From contig NZ_AUCT01000020.1 of NCBI RefSeq assembly GCF_000429905.1, positions 62,001 through 126,000 on the forward strand: 64,000 nt of DNA, read 5' to 3'. The notes under the pieces were generated by a model. That model saw only the letters and a program-made list of their open reading frames with translations. It did not search any database and was not told the DNA's origin. Shown here one piece after another: positions 18,720 through 26,514 of this stretch. This DNA is from Desulfatibacillum aliphaticivorans DSM 15576. Lineage in GTDB: Bacteria; Desulfobacterota; Desulfobacteria; Desulfobacterales; Desulfatibacillaceae. The translations under genes were made by a program, and so were the position numbers. Position 1 is the first letter of the stretch. Each line of letters starts with the position of its first letter.

Positions 18720-18967
18720 AAGACACTGGATTCCCGTTTCCGGGAGTGCGTCATGATGATTGCCAAAAAAGGCAATCATCCCGCCGCCTCCCTGCACGGG
18801 GATGACGGAGGGGGTAGGATATTGCAGGCAATCGGTCTTGGACGCTCCTTATTAGGAAACGGAGAGACTTTTACCGCCTCCGGGATTTCTTTCCGCCTTG
18901 TCAGTCTGTCATCCCCGCAAGGGCGATCCGCTTTTTCAGGATCGCCCGCAAGCGGGGACCCAGCGTC
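18720..18967. repeat. Composite of GTCATCCCCGC-type dispersed palindromes
   Basis: Inverted copies of a repeat common in proteobacterial intergenic DNA. One reads GTCATCCCCGC...GCGGGGACCCAGCGTC (18908-18967) and contains an inner hairpin GCGATCC...GGATCGC. An oppositely oriented copy is recognisable near 18725-18750 (ACTGGATTCCCG...CGGGAGTGCGTCA). Between them lies TGATTGCC-A6-GGCAATCA (about 18759-18780). No credible protein gene is seen here. Confidence 0.65.
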
Positions 18968-18999
18968 GTTTTTTTGCAACGCCATTAGGCGGCATGGCA

Positions 19000-19158
19000 T
19001 CACCACTCAAGATCCTCCGCGCAATCCTCGATCGGCGTTTCCATTCCCTCAAGAAGGGACTCCCTCATGCCCGGGATGCTCAGGAGATATTCGGTTTCCG
19101 TTATAGCCCGCTGTTCATCCTTGGAAATGGACTCTGTTTTTTCGTCATCATTGCTCAT
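19000..19158 (-). CDS. Small antitoxin-like protein (orphan, 52 aa)
   Basis: A 52-codon gene with a good SD (AGGTGA). Residues 21-52 (TETEYLLSIPGMRESLLEGM then PIEDCAEDLEW) match the C-terminal pattern of Phd/YefM-type antitoxins, which ends in a neutralising peptide. The DNA-binding N-terminal half of such antitoxins is missing or replaced by a short charged stretch (MSNDDEKTESISKDEQ). No toxin gene adjoins it on either side, only repeats and the tetR terminator. It may be a decayed or solitary antitoxin. Confidence 0.55.
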   Translation of the reverse strand: MSNDDEKTESISKDEQRAITETEYLLSIPGMRESLLEGMETPIEDCAEDLEW

Positions 19159-19174
19159 ATTTCACCTATGCAAT

Positions 19175-19203
19175 AAAAAAGGGCGCCGGTCAACCGGGCG
19201 CCC
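19175..19203 (-). terminator. Intrinsic terminator downstream of the TetR gene
   Basis: On the minus strand, GGGCGCC and GGCGCCC arms with an inner GGT/ACC pair are followed by TTTTTT. It also insulates the small antitoxin-like gene from tetR. Confidence 0.85.
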
Positions 19204-19232
19204 TGGGTGTACGTATAAACGATTGTCGGCAA

Positions 19233-20009
19233 TTAAACCATAGGCGCGCCGGCGCCTTTCCCCTTGCCCATGGCCAGGGCCTTTTCCACGTGGGGCCGGA
19301 ACATCCCAACCAGGGTTTCCTCCACCCATTCGCGGTATTCAAAGGAATGGAAGTCCATGCGCATGACCTGGGCCTGGCAGGAGGTTCCCACGTACATGAA
19401 CAAAAGGCTGGTAAAGCTGTATATTAGCTGGTCCGCTTCCTTTTCCGAAATCCAGGCGGGAAATTTCTCCACAAAGGATTTGCGAACCATGCCGAAGACT
19501 TCCGGGATGTAGTGGTATCCTGGGATTTCTTCAATATTGGAGGTTTGGGCAAGGTTTTGGGTGAGCACTCCCAGAGGCTCCAGGTTGGCGAAAGCCCGGC
19601 TGAGAGCCCGTCCGATGAACACTCCGGTGATTTCCAGGGGATCGACTTTTTCCAGGCCTTCGGCAAGCCAGTCCCGGGTTTCCTTGAATTCCTCAAACAT
19701 TTCCCGGGCCACCTCCCCGAATAAATCGGCCTTGGTGGGAAAGTAATAGTGGATCAGGGGATGGTCGAATCCGCCCTCCCTGGCGATCATGCGAATGCTT
19801 GCCGCATGATAGGGGTGCTTGGAAAAAACCGTGCGGGCGGCCTTAAGAATTTTTTCCCTCGCAACTTCGCCTTTTGCCGCGGCCTTGCGCTTTTTGGGCG
19901 AAAGTCCTTTGGCTGCGGAAGGCGGTTTCCCTTTCGCTCCGCCGCCTTTCTTTTTAAAGGAGCCTTTCATGCCGGGGGCTGCGGCGTTATGTTCAGTTTT
20001 TTCATCCAT
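19233..20009 (-). CDS. TetR/AcrR-family transcriptional regulator
   Basis: A 258-residue regulator. A Lys/Gly/Ala-rich N-terminal tail of about 50 residues precedes the TetR HTH (REKILKAARTVFSKHPYHAASIRMIAREGG, then FDHPLIHYYFPTKADLF). The C-terminal half is the helical ligand-binding domain, with no recognised specificity. The basic tail, rich in KKK and KGK, is unusual and may add non-specific DNA contact, or the true start may lie downstream. No divergent target gene is adjacent. Confidence 0.88.
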   Translation of the reverse strand: MDEKTEHNAAAPGMKGSFKKKGGGAKGKPPSAAKGLSPKKRKAAAKGEVAREKILKAARTVFSKHPYHAASIRMIAREGGFDHPLIHYYFPTKADLFGEVAREMFEEFKETRDWLAEGLEKVDPLEITGVFIGRALSRAFANLEPLGVLTQNLAQTSNIEEIPGYHYIPEVFGMVRKSFVEKFPAWISEKEADQLIYSFTSLLFMYVGTSCQAQVMRMDFHSFEYREWVEETLVGMFRPHVEKALAMGKGKGAGAPMV

Positions 20010-20424
20010 AGGGGTTTTCTAGTAAGTTTAGACGGTTATGTCAATTGAAACCTTTACCGATTGTTCAGGGGATAGTGACGCGCCGCGTTAATTAACCCCC
20101 TTGGATCGCCCATCCATTTTTCCGCCTTACAGAGCCTAATGCAATGCCCAAGCCCGATGAGGCACAAAAGGACGCACAAGTTTGTCCCCGGCGGGTGCGT
20201 CAAAACTTTTTTAATCCAACCACGGTCTGTTTGATGAAAAAACTATTATTTTTGCGAAAAAACGCCTGATAAACCTGTCAATGGCCGGTTTTGAAAAAAC
20301 GACGTCCAGGCTATGGCGGCGTCGCTCCTTAAGAAAGGAAAGGTTTGGCGTGCAGTCGCGGCAGGCAATGCCAGGCGCTCGTTGAAAGGGCGCCTTGGCA
20401 TGGGCTGAATGGGATGACAAGGGA
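20010..20424. other. Gene-free interval between tetR and tatA
   Basis: About 415 bp in which I see no credible coding sequence on either strand. It carries short imperfect palindromes (e.g. around 20350-20400, GGCAATGCCAGGCGCTC...GGCGCCTTGGCAT) but no convincing terminator or RNA. Confidence 0.4.
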
Positions 20425-20616
20425 TTATTCTTCGATTTTATCTTTTTCTTCCTTATCGTTTTTTTCGTCGATCTCTTTTTTGGACGTGGCGTTCTTGAAA
20501 TTGCGGATGCCTTTGCCCAGACCGGCGCCGATTTCGGGGATTTTCTTTCCTCCGAACAGAATAATCACAATGCCCAGTACGATTAAAAGTTCTGTGGAGC
20601 CGATTCCACCCATCAT
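20425..20616 (-). CDS. tatA: Twin-arginine translocase subunit TatA/E
   Basis: TatA forms the protein-conducting oligomer of the Tat export pathway for folded proteins. The 63 residues have the single N-terminal TM helix (STELLIVLGIVIILFGGKKIPEIG), the FG hinge, the amphipathic helix (GAGLGKGIRNFKNA) and a charged Lys/Glu tail. The SD AAGGAGG and a promoter lie just upstream. tatB and tatC are not in the window. Confidence 0.94.
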   Translation of the reverse strand: MMGGIGSTELLIVLGIVIILFGGKKIPEIGAGLGKGIRNFKNATSKKEIDEKNDKEEKDKIEE

Positions 20617-20714
20617 GACGACCTCCTTGGAACAGCGATTCGGTTTTTGTCTGTTCCTGAAAAGCGGCGAAATTAATCCGGGCGGCGCCCTTGGCGGCGC
20701 CCCTGAGAGTCATC

Positions 20715-20743
20715 TTAATACCACCGGGTTGATAGGGTGTCAA
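20715..20743 (-). promoter_or_regulatory. Predicted sigma70 promoter of tatA
   Basis: On the minus strand, TTGACA (20743-20738), a 17-base spacer, then TATTAA (20720-20715), about 100 bases before the tatA start. It is divergent from and adjacent to the ileS promoter. Confidence 0.65.
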
Positions 20744-20774
20744 TTATTTAGGGCGTTTCTTTGCTTAACGGGAC

Positions 20775-20803
20775 TTGACACCGGGGCCTCCCTGGCATAA
20801 AAA
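20775..20803 (+). promoter_or_regulatory. Predicted sigma70 promoter and hairpin leader of ileS
   Basis: TTGACA (20775-20780), 17 bases, then TAAAAA. The leader of about 110 bases holds AACCGC...GCGGTT (20832-20852) and a perfect hairpin AAGATATC-TTGAGC-GATATCTT (20868-20889) shortly before the SD. I found no T-box consensus in it. Confidence 0.55.
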
Positions 20804-20920
20804 ATATGGTTCTTTGAACGAGTATTGGCTAAACCGCGAAGGCGCGGCGGTTCAAAACCCTTCATCCAAGATATCTTGAGCGATATCTTAAGCATACATT
20901 AAAAGGTCCCGGAGGATGTG

Positions 20921-23719
20921 ATGGACTACAAAAAAACCCTGAATTTGCCTAAGACCTCTTTTCCCATGAAGGCCAACCTTTCCCAGAAAGAGCCCGTCAT
21001 GCTGGAAAACTGGGATAAGGCCGACATGTACAACTCCCTACGCAAAGAAGCTGAGGGACGTACGCGCTTTATATTGCACGACGGCCCTCCATACGCCAAC
21101 GGCAATATTCACATCGGGACCGCCCTGAACAAGATTTTGAAGGACATTATCATCCGTTCCCGGAATATGGCCGGATTCGACGCCATTTACGTGCCCGGCT
21201 GGGACTGCCACGGCCTGCCCATCGAGCATAACGTGGACAAGGAGCTTGGCAAGAAAAAAGCGGACATGACTCAGGTCCAGATCCGCCAGGAATGCCGCAA
21301 ATACGCGGAGCGGTTTATTGACATCCAACGCGGCGAGTTCAAACGTCTGGGCGTTTGGGGCGAGTGGAACAACCCCTACCTGACCATGAACTACAAGTAC
21401 GAAGCGGACATCATGCGCGAATGCGGCAAGTTCGCCGATAACGGCGCCTTGTTCCGCGGCAAAAAGCCCGTGTACTGGTGCAATCGTTGCCAGACCGCCC
21501 TGGCCGAGGCCGAGGTGGAGTACGAGGACGAAAAAAGCCCGTCCATCTTCGTGAAGTTTGCGGCGGACGACGATTTCGCCCAGGCGATTCCCGAACTGGC
21601 CGGCAAAAAGGTTTTTGTGGTCATCTGGACCACCACGCCCTGGACCCTGCCCGGCAACCTGGCCATCTGCCTGCACCCGGATTTTGAATACTCCGCCGTG
21701 GAAGTGAACGGAGACGAAGTCCTGATCCTGGCAAGCGACCTGGTGGAATCCAATATGAAGGATTTCGGCATTGAGGATTACAAGGTTTTGGCGACCTTCG
21801 CCTCTTCGGTCCTGGAAAGGAAAACATGCCGCCATCCCTTTTACGACCGCGAATCCCTCATGGTCCTGGGAAATCATGTGACCCTGGAAGCGGGCACCGG
21901 GTGCGTGCACACCGCCCCCGGCCACGGCCGCGAGGACTATGAAGTCGGCCTGGCCTACGGCCTGGAACCGTACTCCCCGGTCAACGACAAGGGCTGTTTT
22001 GAAGACGACGTGGAGTTTTTCGCCGGCCAGTTCGTGTTCAAGGCCAACGAGAACGTTATCGCCAAGCTGGAGGAGAACAACGCGCTCATCCTTTCCAAAG
22101 GATTGGAGCATTCCTATCCCCATTGCTGGCGGTGCAAGCAGTCGGTCATCTTCCGGGCCACGCCCCAATGGTTTATCTCCATGGATAAGACCGGCCTGAG
22201 AAAAGCGGCGCTTACGGAGATCGACCAGGTCAAGTGGGTTCCCCACTGGGGCCGCGACCGGATTTACGGCATGATCGAAAACCGCCCGGACTGGTGCGTG
22301 TCGCGCCAGCGCTCCTGGGGCGTGCCCATCGTGGCTTTTTACTGCGCGGACTGCGGCGAGTTGCTGGTCAATATGGATGTCGTGGAAGGCGTGGCCAAGA
22401 AAACGGAAGAGCAGGGCGCGGACGTATGGTTTGCGGAATCCGCCGCGGATCTGCTGCCCGAAGGAACCAAGTGCGCCAAGTGCGGAAGCTCCTCCTTTGA
22501 AAAGGAAACCGACATCCTGGACGTGTGGTTCGACTCCGGCGTCAGCCACGCAGCGGTCCTGGAAGCCCGCGACTATCTGCGCTGGCCTGCGGACATGTAC
22601 CTGGAAGGCAGCGATCAGCATCGCGGCTGGTTCCACAGTTCCCTGTTGTCCGCCGTGGGCACCCGGGGCAAGGCGCCTTACAAGGCGGTTCTCACCCACG
22701 GTTTTGTGGTGGACGCCAAGGGCCGTAAAATGTCCAAGTCCGTGGGCAACGTCATCGCCCCCGGCAAGGTGATCAAATCCCATGGCGCCGAAATCCTGCG
22801 CCTGTGGGTTTCCGCCGCCGACTATCGGGACGACATCCGGATTTCCGACGAAATCCTCAAGCAATTATCCGACGCGTACCGGCGCATCCGCAATACATGC
22901 CGGTTCATCCTGGGCAACCTGGGCGATTTCGATCCCCAAAAGGACGCCGTGGAACAGGACATGATGCTGGAAATCGACCGCTACGCCATGCACAAGCTGC
23001 AAGGGCTCATCCGCCGGTGCAAGGCCGCGTACGACGAGTTCGAGTTCCACGTAATCTATCACGCGCTGCACAATTTCTGCTCCGTGGACCTTTCGGCCTT
23101 TTACCTGGACATCCTCAAGGACAGGCTGTATGTGTCCCCTCCCGGCTCTCACGCCCGGAGAAGCGCCCAGACCGTGCTGTATAAGCTCATCGACGCCATT
23201 GTAAAGCTCATGGCGCCGGTCCTTTCCTTCACCGCGGAAGAGGTTTACGAGTACATGCCTCAGGTGGAGGGCAAAAAGCAAAGCGTGCACCTGGAATTGT
23301 TCCCGGATGTGGATCCCGATTGGCAGAACGAGAAGCTGGCCGCCCAGTGGGAGCTTATTCGCAAGGTTCGCGGCGAAGTGACCAAGGCCCTGGAAGAAGC
23401 CCGGGCCGCCAAGGTCGTGGGCCATCCTTTGGACGCTTCCGTAACCCTGTACGTGGACGAGGACCTGTTCAAGTCCCTGTCCGCCTACGAGCACGAACTC
23501 AGGCGCCTGTTTATCGTGTCTGAGGTTGTTCTGACCAAGGATGCCGCGCCCGAAGAAGTGTTCAAGAGCGAAACCCTGGCCCTTGGCGTAAGCGCCAAGG
23601 CCGCGCCCGGCGAAAAATGCCAGCGCTGCTGGGTTTACGACACCACCGTGGGAGACGACGCCGAACAGCCCACAGTGTGTCTGAGATGCCGTGACGCCCT
23701 GGCTCAAATGGAATTATAA
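20921..23719 (+). CDS. ileS: Isoleucyl-tRNA synthetase
   Basis: IleS charges tRNA-Ile and edits Val. The class I signatures are PPYANGNIHIGTALNKI (HIGH) and GRKMSKSVGN (KMSKS), with a CP1 editing domain between (about residues 190-400, WTTTPWTLPGNLA) and an anticodon domain after about 640. The C-terminus carries a zinc motif (CQRCW...CLRC). The ATG at 20921 is preferred over the GTG one codon earlier because of GGAGG spacing. It is the first gene of ileS-lspA-lgt-holA. Confidence 0.97.
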   Translation: MDYKKTLNLPKTSFPMKANLSQKEPVMLENWDKADMYNSLRKEAEGRTRFILHDGPPYANGNIHIGTALNKILKDIIIRSRNMAGFDAIYVPGWDCHGLPIEHNVDKELGKKKADMTQVQIRQECRKYAERFIDIQRGEFKRLGVWGEWNNPYLTMNYKYEADIMRECGKFADNGALFRGKKPVYWCNRCQTALAEAEVEYEDEKSPSIFVKFAADDDFAQAIPELAGKKVFVVIWTTTPWTLPGNLAICLHPDFEYSAVEVNGDEVLILASDLVESNMKDFGIEDYKVLATFASSVLERKTCRHPFYDRESLMVLGNHVTLEAGTGCVHTAPGHGREDYEVGLAYGLEPYSPVNDKGCFEDDVEFFAGQFVFKANENVIAKLEENNALILSKGLEHSYPHCWRCKQSVIFRATPQWFISMDKTGLRKAALTEIDQVKWVPHWGRDRIYGMIENRPDWCVSRQRSWGVPIVAFYCADCGELLVNMDVVEGVAKKTEEQGADVWFAESAADLLPEGTKCAKCGSSSFEKETDILDVWFDSGVSHAAVLEARDYLRWPADMYLEGSDQHRGWFHSSLLSAVGTRGKAPYKAVLTHGFVVDAKGRKMSKSVGNVIAPGKVIKSHGAEILRLWVSAADYRDDIRISDEILKQLSDAYRRIRNTCRFILGNLGDFDPQKDAVEQDMMLEIDRYAMHKLQGLIRRCKAAYDEFEFHVIYHALHNFCSVDLSAFYLDILKDRLYVSPPGSHARRSAQTVLYKLIDAIVKLMAPVLSFTAEEVYEYMPQVEGKKQSVHLELFPDVDPDWQNEKLAAQWELIRKVRGEVTKALEEARAAKVVGHPLDASVTLYVDEDLFKSLSAYEHELRRLFIVSEVVLTKDAAPEEVFKSETLALGVSAKAAPGEKCQRCWVYDTTVGDDAEQPTVCLRCRDALAQMEL

Positions 23720-23739
23720 GCCGGGACCAACGAGCGCGA

Positions 23740-24255
23740 ATGGAAAACATGGCCTTGAAAAAATGGCTGCGGTTCATCGCCGTGGTCTTGCCTATTGTGA
23801 TTGCGGACCAGGCCGTCAAGCTGGCGGTCCTGGCCCGCATTCAATACGCCGACAGCGTGGAGATGATCCCGGGCTTTTTCTACCTGACCCACTTGTACAA
23901 CACGGGCGGGGCCTTTGGCCTGGGAGCGGACGCGGCCTCGTGGGTTCGCATCCTGCTTTTTCTGGGCGTGTCCAGCATCGCCGCAATCATCGTGCTTGTG
24001 CTCTACAAAAAGACGCCTTATGAAAGCCGATGGTTTTCCCTGGCTTTGTGCTGCATTTTCGCCGGGGCCACGGGCAATCTCATAGACCGGCTTTTCAGGG
24101 ACGGCAAGGTGGTGGACTTTCTGGAGTTTTACATTCCCGTGGTCCCCATGAACCTGTTTAATCCCTGGCCGCCGTTCAACATAGCCGATATGGCCATTTC
24201 CATTGGAGTGGCCGTCCTTATGCTGTATTTTCTCACGGGCAAGGATCCCTTGTGA
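23740..24255 (+). CDS. lspA: Lipoprotein signal peptidase LspA (signal peptidase II)
   Basis: LspA cleaves prolipoproteins after Lgt modification. The 171 residues have four TM helices and both catalytic Asp motifs: ATGNLIDRLFRDGKVVDF and FNIADMAIS. The N-terminal ADQAVKLAVLARI and the HLYNTGGAFGLG segment are also family markers. It follows ileS by 20 bp, the common ileS-lspA pairing, and precedes lgt, so two lipoprotein maturation enzymes are co-transcribed. Confidence 0.95.
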   Translation: MENMALKKWLRFIAVVLPIVIADQAVKLAVLARIQYADSVEMIPGFFYLTHLYNTGGAFGLGADAASWVRILLFLGVSSIAAIIVLVLYKKTPYESRWFSLALCCIFAGATGNLIDRLFRDGKVVDFLEFYIPVVPMNLFNPWPPFNIADMAISIGVAVLMLYFLTGKDPL

Positions 24256-24280
24256 TTCCCGCCCGCCCTGGGAGCCGTTC

Positions 24281-25048
24281 ATGCATCCTGTTCTGATTCA
24301 AATCGGACCGCTTACGCTTCATTCCTATGGATTCATGATAGCCGTGGGGTTTTTGCTGGGCATGTTTCTGGCCTCCAGGGAAGCCCGGCTGCAAAATGAG
24401 GACCCTGAGCGCATTATGGACCTGTGCTTTTATTTGGTCCTCATCGGCGCCCTGGCTTCCCGGGTTCCTTACGTTATATTCAATTGGCATGAGTTCGCCG
24501 GCAATCCCCTGGACATCCTGAAAATCTGGAAGGGCGGCCTGGTCTTTTACGGCGGGTTCATCGGCGCCTTGGGCGTGTTCGCCTATTTTGTCAAAAAGTA
24601 CTCCATGGAGGCCTGGAAGACCATCGACATCCTGGCGCCTTCCGTAGCCTTGGGACACGCCTTCGGCCGCATTGGCTGCTTTTGCGCCGGATGCTGCTAC
24701 GGCAGGCCCACCGACCTGCCCTGGGCCGTGACCTTCACCAACCAGCAATGCCTGGCGCCCTTGAACACGCCCTTGCATCCCACACAACTGTATTCGTCCC
24801 TGGGTTTGTTCTGCATCTTCGGGTTTTTGTTTTTCATTGTCAGGCCGCGCAAGACCTTCCACGGGCAGGTCTTTTGGATTTACATCCTGGTTTATGCCAT
24901 TTTCAGGTTCTGCATTGAGTTTCTGCGCGGAGACGACCGGGGGGCGTATTTTCTGGGGCTGCTTTCGCCGTCTCAGACTGCGGCTGTGGTCCTGGTCGCC
25001 CTGGCCGTCGTCTTTTTGCTGAAACTCCGAAAACGGAAGATCGCCTGA
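24281..25048 (+). CDS. lgt: Prolipoprotein diacylglyceryl transferase Lgt
   Basis: Lgt transfers diacylglycerol from phosphatidylglycerol to the lipobox Cys. I use the ATG at 24281 (MHPVLIQIGPLTLHSYGFMI), which removes a spurious upstream extension overlapping lspA. The signature Arg motif HAFGRIGCFCAGCCYGRPTDLPWAV and the C-terminal RFCIEFLRGDDRG are present, with about seven TM segments. The stop overlaps the holA ATG (TGATG). Confidence 0.95.
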   Translation: MHPVLIQIGPLTLHSYGFMIAVGFLLGMFLASREARLQNEDPERIMDLCFYLVLIGALASRVPYVIFNWHEFAGNPLDILKIWKGGLVFYGGFIGALGVFAYFVKKYSMEAWKTIDILAPSVALGHAFGRIGCFCAGCCYGRPTDLPWAVTFTNQQCLAPLNTPLHPTQLYSSLGLFCIFGFLFFIVRPRKTFHGQVFWIYILVYAIFRFCIEFLRGDDRGAYFLGLLSPSQTAAVVLVALAVVFLLKLRKRKIA

Positions 25049-26508
25049 TGGAGATTAACCACGCCAACCTGGATTCCATTTTACAGCCAAAGGACGGCTT
25101 CGCCCCGGTTTACCTGATTTACGGGGACGAAATGCTGTATAAGGAGGCCTTTGCAAAACTCCTGGACGCCATGGTCCCCAAGGAGCAGCAGGGGCTTAAC
25201 TACGATCCTTTGGACGGCAGGGACGCCCCGGCTTCGTCCGTCACGGCCAGCCTGCAAACCTATCCCATGTTTCCGGGAACCAAGGTTACGGCCTGGCTGG
25301 ACTCCAAGGTGTTTTACTCCCAAAAGCAAACCGCAGCCTTGCTGGAAAAAGCCGAGGACGTTTTTAAGAGTAAAGGCGTGGAGCGGGCCGCCCGATTCAT
25401 CCTGGACTATTTAAGCATCCGCAAGATCGGCTTGGCGGACCTCAACCAGGCCGACCCCATAGCCAGCCTGAACCTGCCCGAGGATCACAAGGGCCTGACC
25501 GGAGACTGGCTGGAGGAAATTCTGGCCCATTGCATTGACGAAGGCAAAAAGGTCCCCGAATACCTGGATGAAGGCGAGTTGATCATCCAGGTGCTTGAGA
25601 AGGGGTGCGCGGACAATCATCTGATCATCACGGCCGACCTGGCCGACAAGCGCAAAAAGCTCTTCAAGTACATCAATGAGCACGGCGTGGTGGTGGATTG
25701 CTCCGTGCCCAAGGGCAACGTCCAGGCGGATAAGCAGGCCCAGGCCCAGGCGCTGACCGTGCAGATGAACAAGGTGCTGGACGCCCGCGGCAAATCCATG
25801 GAGCCCCGGGCTTTTTCCATGATCCAGGATCGCATTGGCGCGGACCTGCGCACCTTCACCAATACCCTGGAGAAACTGGCTTCCTACGTAGGCGATCGTC
25901 CCGTCATTACGGCGCGTGACGTGGAGGCCGTTGTCTCCCGCACCAAGGAAGACCCCATCTTCGCGTTCACCAACGCCCTGGCTTCCAAAAACGCCCAGGA
26001 ATCCCTGGCTCTACTGGATCGCCTCCTTGCCGGGGACTTTCATCCTCTGGCCGTGGCGGCCGCCAGCGCCAACCACCTGCGCCGGTTTTTGGCCATCAAG
26101 AATTTTTTGGCGGGACCCTTTGGAAACCGGTGGAATAAGGGCATGAATTTCAACGCCTTTAAAAGCACGGTTATGCCGGCCATCGAGGATCACGACGCCC
26201 GCACCCAGGCGGTTTTGGACGCGTGGGAGGATCAGTTAAAGGTGGAGGAAAAGGAAGAGCCGGGCAAGAAACCCAAGAAAACCAAAAAAGCCGCCAAAAA
26301 GCTCACCACGGACCTGTTTGTGGCCCCTAAAGGCCGCAATGCCTATCCCATCTATCTGGCTTTCAAAGAGTCGGAAAACTTTACCATGGACGAACTGACC
26401 AACGCCATGGATCTCCTGATCCAGGCGGACCGGGACATCAAACGCCACCCCCCGCATTACGATAAAATGATCATGGAAAAGGTCATCCTGGGCATCTGCG
26501 CCCGCTGA
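25048..26508 (+). CDS. holA: DNA polymerase III delta subunit HolA (long form)
   Basis: HolA opens the sliding clamp as part of the clamp loader. The N-terminus (PVYLIYGDEMLYKEAFAKLLDAM) and the middle and C-terminal regions (IQDRIGADLRTFTNTLEKLASYVGDRP, ITARDVEAVVSRTKEDPIFAFTNAL) match the family. At 486 residues it is about 140 longer than E. coli HolA. The excess lies in an insert at about 105-175 and a Lys-rich segment at about 395-430 (EEPGKKPKKTKKAAKK). It is translationally coupled to lgt. Confidence 0.85.
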   Translation: MEINHANLDSILQPKDGFAPVYLIYGDEMLYKEAFAKLLDAMVPKEQQGLNYDPLDGRDAPASSVTASLQTYPMFPGTKVTAWLDSKVFYSQKQTAALLEKAEDVFKSKGVERAARFILDYLSIRKIGLADLNQADPIASLNLPEDHKGLTGDWLEEILAHCIDEGKKVPEYLDEGELIIQVLEKGCADNHLIITADLADKRKKLFKYINEHGVVVDCSVPKGNVQADKQAQAQALTVQMNKVLDARGKSMEPRAFSMIQDRIGADLRTFTNTLEKLASYVGDRPVITARDVEAVVSRTKEDPIFAFTNALASKNAQESLALLDRLLAGDFHPLAVAAASANHLRRFLAIKNFLAGPFGNRWNKGMNFNAFKSTVMPAIEDHDARTQAVLDAWEDQLKVEEKEEPGKKPKKTKKAAKKLTTDLFVAPKGRNAYPIYLAFKESENFTMDELTNAMDLLIQADRDIKRHPPHYDKMIMEKVILGICAR

Positions 26509-26514
26509 TTTTAT

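Noticed and set aside
18753..19106. A 117-codon open frame on the plus strand
   Set aside because: It runs through dispersed palindromes and has no protein-like composition; the small antitoxin-like gene on the other strand is better supported.
20804..20920. A T-box riboswitch in front of ileS
   Set aside because: Two hairpins are present, but I could not find the T-box sequence or specifier/terminator arrangement. They are reported only as leader hairpins.
21038..22864. A 608-codon open frame antisense to ileS
   Set aside because: It mirrors the codon structure of ileS, has no SD or family motif, and is a GC-rich shadow frame.
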